The notes under the pieces were generated by a model. The model had not been told where the DNA came from. It saw only the letters and a program-made list of their open reading frames with translations, and made no database searches. 64,000 nt of DNA. Origin: Streptomyces zagrosensis. Its GTDB lineage: Bacteria; Actinomycetota; Actinomycetes; Streptomycetales; Streptomycetaceae. The position numbers and the translations under genes were made by a program. Within the stretch, counting starts at the first letter, position 1; each line of letters begins with the position of its first letter. Location: positions 186,001 through 250,000 of the forward strand of contig NZ_JACHJL010000010.1 of assembly GCF_014203645.1 (NCBI RefSeq). Direction: 5' to 3'. Positions 59,658-64,000 of the stretch are shown in pieces.

Positions 59658-60806
59658 ATGTATGCACCACCATCGTCGCCTGACGCGGAGCGGGCTGACG
59701 GCTCAACCGTGCGGATCGGCGCTCTCGTTCCGCTCACTCGGCCTGGTTGGGTCGAGGCGGGCCGACACTTGCTCGCTGGGCTTGAGCTGGCCGTTGGCGA
59801 AGTCAATGACGCCGGCGGGATTGCCGGAAGGCCACTTGAGCTGGTGGTCCGAGACACTGCGGCCGATCCGCAAAGGGCCGCGGCGGCCGTGGCCGAATTG
59901 GCTCACCTGGGTGTGGCTGCCGTGGCCGGGGAGTACCACAGCGTCGTCGCTCGCGCCGCTGCCGCCAAGGCCGACGCGCTCGGTCTGCCGTTCTTGTGCT
60001 CGTCAGCGGTGCTCGACGCGCTCACCGAGGAACCGACGGACTGGGTCGCGCGGCTGGCCCCGGCGCAGTCCCACGGCTGGCGCAGCTACGCGGACTTCCT
60101 CCTCGGTGCGGGCCACAGGCGAATCGCCGTAGCAACCGAACCGAGTGTGTACTGGGCGTCAGGGACCCGCATCCTTCGGGACTACCTGGCCCCACGCGGC
60201 GGCACCGTGGTCGAACTCGATGTGCGCACGCTCGCCCCTACGGCCGTGTGCGACGAACTCGTCAACAACCGCGCGACAGCGCTCCTTTTGCTGACCGGCT
60301 TCCCGGAGCCGGCGGTGTCGATCGTCACCTCTGTCCGCCGCGACCAGCGCCTTGCCGAGCTCATGATCGGCGCTCCGGCCGGGCAACCGGAGTTCGCCGA
60401 ATGGGCGGCGTTGCTGGGTGACGACAGCGTCGCGATTCCGTTCTTGCGCTACCTGCCCCAGCGCCTCAGCCCACTTGGTGTACGAGTCGAGGCTGCCCTG
60501 CGCGCACGGCTAGCACAAGCGCCCTCCTTTGTCGCGTTCGAGGGCTACGACACGGTCGCGGTCCTCGCCGACATGCTGCGTTCGCACGGCCCGGATCGGG
60601 CGCGCATCGCCCAATCGTGGTCGCGCGTTGCAGTCGAAGGCACCCGCGGGCAGATCCGGTTCTCTCGCGTGCCCGGCATCGGCGTGTGGCAATGGGCCTG
60701 GCCGCCCACCCAGGTCGTAGACCGGGACCCGGCAGGACCCGACCGCTTCCGCGTCCTGCACACCACCTGGGAGGGCACGGGGGCCGCGACTACCCAGATC
60801 TGGTGA
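59658..60806 (+). CDS. Periplasmic-binding-protein-fold (Peripla_BP_6, amide/branched-chain amino acid type) protein without signal peptide
   Basis: A 382-residue protein at ATG 59658 (GGAAGA upstream). The two-lobe type I binding fold is clear: VRIGALVPLTRPGWVEAGRHLLAGLELAVGEVNDAGG, PLELVVRDTAADPQRAAAAVAEL, GVAAVAGEYHSVVARAAAAKAD and later SFVAFEGYDTVAVLADML. No signal peptide or lipobox precedes the fold, and no ABC permease genes are near. The frame is open upstream to 59325 through the 15-bp repeat, so longer starts (ATG 59415) are possible but also lack a signal sequence. Inferred: a cytoplasmic AmiC-like sensor or a remnant of a kinase-linked sensor domain. Confidence 0.75.
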   Translation: MYAPPSSPDAERADGSTVRIGALVPLTRPGWVEAGRHLLAGLELAVGEVNDAGGIAGRPLELVVRDTAADPQRAAAAVAELAHLGVAAVAGEYHSVVARAAAAKADALGLPFLCSSAVLDALTEEPTDWVARLAPAQSHGWRSYADFLLGAGHRRIAVATEPSVYWASGTRILRDYLAPRGGTVVELDVRTLAPTAVCDELVNNRATALLLLTGFPEPAVSIVTSVRRDQRLAELMIGAPAGQPEFAEWAALLGDDSVAIPFLRYLPQRLSPLGVRVEAALRARLAQAPSFVAFEGYDTVAVLADMLRSHGPDRARIAQSWSRVAVEGTRGQIRFSRVPGIGVWQWAWPPTQVVDRDPAGPDRFRVLHTTWEGTGAATTQIW

Positions 60807-60909
60807 CGTCAGTCGCCCGCCACTGGGGTGAGGCGGGAACGGCGGGTGCGGGAGTCGGCGCATGTCCGGGTGGGCGCCTGGCGGTAGCTCTTACCTCGGG
60901 CTCTGCGGG

Positions 60910-61488
60910 TCATCGGCGCCCGTAGTCCATCAGGCGTGAGCGGGCGTCCTGTTCCGTCAGGCCGAGGCCCGTGGCGATGTCCTCCCACGGCAGTTCGTCC
61001 GCCATGGTGTTGAAAGCGGCCTCCTTCGCGAGGTGGTCAGCGGTTCGCTCCAGCGCGGCGACGGCCTTCACGGCCGCCAGCGGTGCGTCGTCAGCCAACG
61101 CGCTCAAGCGCTTGGCCACCTGCTCCAGAAGGTGCCGTACGTCCTCGGGCAGCGGAACCGACGCGGCCTCGACTTGGTGGACATGCTCTTGCCAGTCCAC
61201 GCGCGGCCCGGGCTCTTCTTCCGCGGCGTACCGTTCCCCGTCTTCGTCCTCGGACCAGTCCAGGAGGTAGCGACGCTCGCCCCGCCACCCGCACGAGCAC
61301 GAGCCCTGCACGTGCTTCGCCAACGGCCTGCCATACATGCCGTCGTAGACCGACCAGGTGTCGAGCGACGGAACGTACCCCCCGCTCCCGACATCGAAGT
61401 ACACCGGTTTCGGTTCGCTGCCGTCCGCGAGCAGGGCCTGCGCCCGACCCTCGTGGGATGCCCCGAACTCCTCCGTGACCCACGCCAT
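60910..61488 (-). CDS. Protein of unknown function with a CxCxW motif
   Basis: A 192-residue acidic protein. The N-terminal part (MAWVTEEFGASHEGRAQALL, YGRPLAKHVQGSCSCGWRG) has a short Cys-Ser-Cys-Gly-Trp motif; the middle is acidic (LDWSEDEDGERYAAEEE). The C-terminal 75 residues are helical and end ELPWEDIATGLGLTEQDARSRLMDYG, which resembles a sigma-70-region-4 or HTH-type helix pair. I recall related proteins scattered in Streptomyces accessory DNA but know no function. ATG 61488 with GAGGGGA upstream. Convergent with the binding-protein gene; a palindrome is 19 bp upstream. Confidence 0.72.
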   Translation of the reverse strand: MAWVTEEFGASHEGRAQALLADGSEPKPVYFDVGSGGYVPSLDTWSVYDGMYGRPLAKHVQGSCSCGWRGERRYLLDWSEDEDGERYAAEEEPGPRVDWQEHVHQVEAASVPLPEDVRHLLEQVAKRLSALADDAPLAAVKAVAALERTADHLAKEAAFNTMADELPWEDIATGLGLTEQDARSRLMDYGRR

Positions 61489-61506
61489 AATGGTCCCCTC
61501 ATCGCA

Positions 61507-61522
61507 CAACTACGTGTAGTTG
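61507..61522. promoter_or_regulatory. Perfect palindrome CAACTAC-GT-GTAGTTG upstream of the unknown gene
   Basis: A 7-bp inverted repeat with 2-nt centre, 19-34 bp upstream of the 61488 start, where it would overlap the promoter or the mRNA 5' end. The 242-bp gap 61489-61731 shows no gene. It may be an autoregulatory operator. Confidence 0.5.
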
Positions 61523-61731
61523 CTTGGCACTTGTGCGTAACCACCCTAGCGAGCGTGCGGGCTCGTCGCAGGTGTCCGGGGAGAATCCACCGCGACGTGT
61601 GGACTCCTGAAGTACGCCGCCTGTGCTCCACCGCGGCCACCGCGGCAGACGTGGGTGCGAGCAAGCGGACTGCCGCTTGTGGTGCCTCATCGACGTCGAG
61701 TCGCCTCTTGCTCCGGTCACAGGCGTACGGC

Positions 61732-63999
61732 CTAGACGTCGATACGGTGCCGCACCGCCGATCCTGATCGGCTCTTGACGACCTCCAGTTGGGCCGGGAC
61801 GCGCTGGCGCAGGTCGGCGACGTGGCTGACGATGCCGACCGTACGGTCGCGTTCGCGAAGCGAGTCGAGGACGTCCAGCACCTCGTCCAGGGTTTGCTCG
61901 TCGAGGCTGCCGAACCCCTCGTCGATGAAGAGGGTGTCCAGCCGTACGCCGCCCGCCTCGTCGGTGACCACATCGGCAAGGCCGAGGGCGAGGGCGAGCG
62001 AGGCGAAGAACGTCTCGCCGCCGGAGAGGGTCGCGGTATCGCGCTCGCTGCCGGTCCAGGCGTCGATGACATGCAGCCCAAGGCCCGCCCTGCCCCGGCC
62101 GCTGGTTCGGGCGTCGGAGTGGACCAGGGTGTAGCGTCCTGCGGACATATGGCCGAGGCGGGCACTCGCGGCGGCGGCGACCTGTTCCAAACGCGCGGCC
62201 AGCACATAGGACTCAAGCCGCATCTTGCGCTCGTTGTCCGCTGACGTACCGGCGGCCAAAGAGGCCAGCGCGGCAACTCGGTCGTGTTCGGCGCGCAATG
62301 GCCCAAGGGTGCGAGCCGCGCGGGTCGCCTGGGCGGAGAGCTGATCGAGTTGGATGCACCGTTCGCGGGCGGCGGCGTCGCGGGCCGATGCCGCGCGCAG
62401 GGCCGAGGTGGCGGCCTCCACCGCCTCCTCGGCTACCGCAAGGTGGGCGGGGGGACGGGCAGCGGCCAACTGACTCTGAGGGTCGGCAAGTTCGGCGGCC
62501 ACCGCGGCTTCCTCGGCCTGCCACTGGTCAAGTGTGTGCTGGAGTTTGCTGCGCTCGGGTTCGGGGAGTACGGCGTCGGCCGCGGCCTGGGGGGACGAGA
62601 AACCGGCACGCGATGCGGCATCCGCTACGCGCGCGTCCGCGTCCGCTAGCCGTTCGGCCGCCGCCGCGTGGGTGGCTGCCGCTTCCGCCGCCTCGGACAG
62701 CAGCGTCACCTGTCGCTCCAGGCGGGCCACCCGGGCGGCGACGGAGGCCGCGCCGCGCGTGGCCTCGGCCAACTCGTCCTGCAATGCGGATAGTTCACGG
62801 GCCAGCGCGTCTCGGTGTGAGGTGCGGGCCGCGGCTCGGCGTGCGGCGTCCTCGTGCTGGGTGCGGCGCTGCTCGTACTCGCGTTCCGCATGCGTCAGCT
62901 TCTCCCGCGCGGCATGCGTGCCGGCCCCGGTGGCCTGGGCGGCGGCATGCTCACGCTGGAGTTCGCGTACGCAGGCGGCGAGTTCAGCGGCCGGGGTCTC
63001 ACCCGCGCCCGCGGTGGCGGCGGCCAGCTTTTCGCGGAGCTCGCCGAGCCGCTGGTCGGCTTCCGCACGTAGTGCGTCGGCATCTTGGTACGCGGCGTGC
63101 GCGACTTCTTCCGCCGTGCGGCCCACATGGTCATCACCTGCGCGTGCCGGCTGTGGGTGGTCGGTGCCACCACACACCGCGCAGGGTTCGCCGGGGCGCA
63201 GCGCGGCGGCGAGTTCGGCGGCGATGCCGCGCAGCCGCCGTTCCTTGAGGTCGAGCCAGTGGGTCTGGGCGGTGGTGGCCTCTTCGGCGGCGCGCAGCCG
63301 CTCGGTGCGCAGTGCCTCGACCTGCCCGGTGAGCTGGTCGCGCAGTTGGGCCGCCTCCAGGGCACGCATCGCGGGGTCCAGGCGCACCGCGAGGTGTTCG
63401 GCGCGGGTGGCGGCGTCCTGGCAGTCGTCGATGAGGCGCTGGTGGGCGAGGCGGCGCTCGGTCCAGCCGGTGAGCCATTCGGCGGCCTCCGCGATGGTCT
63501 CCTCGTCGGCGCGGGACTCCTGGTCAAGGCTGGCGAGTTCGGTGCCGATGGCCAGGGCGCGCCGCTCTGCTCGCCGCGCGGCGGCCAGACCGCCCAGTTC
63601 CTGGCGCAGTTCGCGTTCCAGCGCGGCGAGTTGGTTGCGGCTCGTGTCGGTCAGCTGCGGAGGCAGCAGGGCACGGCAGCGCTGTTCCGCGGCGCGGGCC
63701 GCCTGGCGATCCCGGTCGGCGGCCTCGTGTAGGTCGATGGCGGGGGCGACGGACTCGGCGTCATGGGCGCGCCGCAGCCGCTCACGCACCTGTGCACGCT
63801 CCGGGGCGCGCGCGGCAAGCGCCTCGGAGCGGTCGCGGGCCTGGGCGTATCGCCGCTGACGACGGTCGAGTTCGGCGGCTTCTTCGGCGTGCCGCCGCGC
63901 GGCGAGGTGCGCGGACTCGGTGGCATGTACGGCGGCCAGCGCCACGTCCAGCCGTTCGCGGGCACCGCTACGGGCCACGGCGGCCCACTCCAGTACGGC
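61732..63999 (-). CDS. sbcC: Nuclease subunit SbcC (SMC-like ATPase), N-terminus beyond the window
   Basis: At least 756 residues of SbcC, the coiled-coil ATPase of the SbcCD nuclease that opens hairpins and protein-blocked DNA ends. The frame is open to the window edge, so the Walker A domain is outside. Seen: long Ala/Glu/Arg-rich coiled coils flanking the zinc hook CAVCGGTDHP, then the ABC signature LSGGETFFASLALALGLADVV and Walker B TLFIDEGFGSLDEQTLDE with His in IVSHVADLRQRV. The GTG/ATG in frame at 63978 is internal, since ...VLEWAAVARSGARERL reads through it. sbcD is expected to be upstream, i.e. at larger coordinates. Confidence 0.95.
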   Translation of the reverse strand, partial: AVLEWAAVARSGARERLDVALAAVHATESAHLAARRHAEEAAELDRRQRRYAQARDRSEALAARAPERAQVRERLRRAHDAESVAPAIDLHEAADRDRQAARAAEQRCRALLPPQLTDTSRNQLAALERELRQELGGLAAARRAERRALAIGTELASLDQESRADEETIAEAAEWLTGWTERRLAHQRLIDDCQDAATRAEHLAVRLDPAMRALEAAQLRDQLTGQVEALRTERLRAAEEATTAQTHWLDLKERRLRGIAAELAAALRPGEPCAVCGGTDHPQPARAGDDHVGRTAEEVAHAAYQDADALRAEADQRLGELREKLAAATAGAGETPAAELAACVRELQREHAAAQATGAGTHAAREKLTHAEREYEQRRTQHEDAARRAAARTSHRDALARELSALQDELAEATRGAASVAARVARLERQVTLLSEAAEAAATHAAAAERLADADARVADAASRAGFSSPQAAADAVLPEPERSKLQHTLDQWQAEEAAVAAELADPQSQLAAARPPAHLAVAEEAVEAATSALRAASARDAAARERCIQLDQLSAQATRAARTLGPLRAEHDRVAALASLAAGTSADNERKMRLESYVLAARLEQVAAAASARLGHMSAGRYTLVHSDARTSGRGRAGLGLHVIDAWTGSERDTATLSGGETFFASLALALGLADVVTDEAGGVRLDTLFIDEGFGSLDEQTLDEVLDVLDSLRERDRTVGIVSHVADLRQRVPAQLEVVKSRSGSAVRHRIDV

Positions 64000-64000
64000 C

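Overview
The window is chromosomal DNA from a high-GC actinomycete, almost certainly Streptomyces or a close relative. The evidence is very strong G/C bias at third codon positions, GTG/TTG starts, MurT-GatD and DUF2382/PRC-barrel families, a mature-region match to the Streptomyces griseus zinc aminopeptidase type, a solo LigD polymerase domain, an accessory ClpP and many one-component regulators. From memory, the linkage pfkA - clpP - bioF/bioBAD - two CNNM genes - purB resembles the S. coelicolor SCO12xx interval; no alignment was run. I see no rRNA, tRNA, CRISPR array, prophage or insertion sequence.

Left part (1-20 kb): a ThyX-like tail cut by the window edge, a KhtT/KhtU-like cation antiporter pair, a LigD polymerase domain, a PRC-barrel stress protein, an acyl-CoA dehydrogenase facing a TetR regulator across an inverted repeat, peptide deformylase, murT-gatD (lipid II amidation), pfkA with a leader hairpin, a CtaG-type oxidase assembly protein, a WYL regulator facing a DUF3224 gene across a perfect operator, a leaderless SDR epimerase, and two secreted exopeptidases facing each other.

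Middle part (20-43 kb): an orphan Phd/YefM antitoxin divergent from clpP with a shared TGTACA palindrome, a secreted NlpC/P60 hydrolase behind a long structured leader, a SpoIIAB-like ATPase, the complete late biotin pathway (bioF divergent from bioB-bioA-bioD), a solo type II thioesterase, an F420-type LLM oxidoreductase, two overlapping CNNM/CorC genes preceded by a short proline-containing leader ORF, a MazG-like protein, an SGNH esterase, leaderless purB followed by mug, an ABC-2 exporter, and a NarL-type two-component pair interrupted by an opposite-strand lipoprotein gene.

Right part (42-64 kb): a ROK regulator, a HutC/DasR-type GntR regulator facing an SDR gene across a dre-like palindrome, a DUF2795 protein, an alpha/beta hydrolase whose 3' end overlaps an opposite-strand EamA transporter, a MocR regulator, a Tat-exported PhoD phosphatase, an ACT-GNAT fusion, a DUF885 peptidase, then a more accessory-looking stretch (aminoglycoside-phosphotransferase fold, a GNAT gene truncated by a stop codon, DinB, a binding-protein fold with no signal peptide, an unknown protein) and finally sbcC running off the end.

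Most of this is conserved streptomycete housekeeping sequence. I do not see a large unmistakable new system. The best leads are the antitoxin/ClpP divergent unit, the leader ORF before the CNNM operon, the GntR/SDR dre-like operator, the truncated GNAT, and the signal-less binding protein behind an exact 15-bp tandem repeat. Several genes have a -10 box 6-8 nt from the start codon and are probably leaderless.
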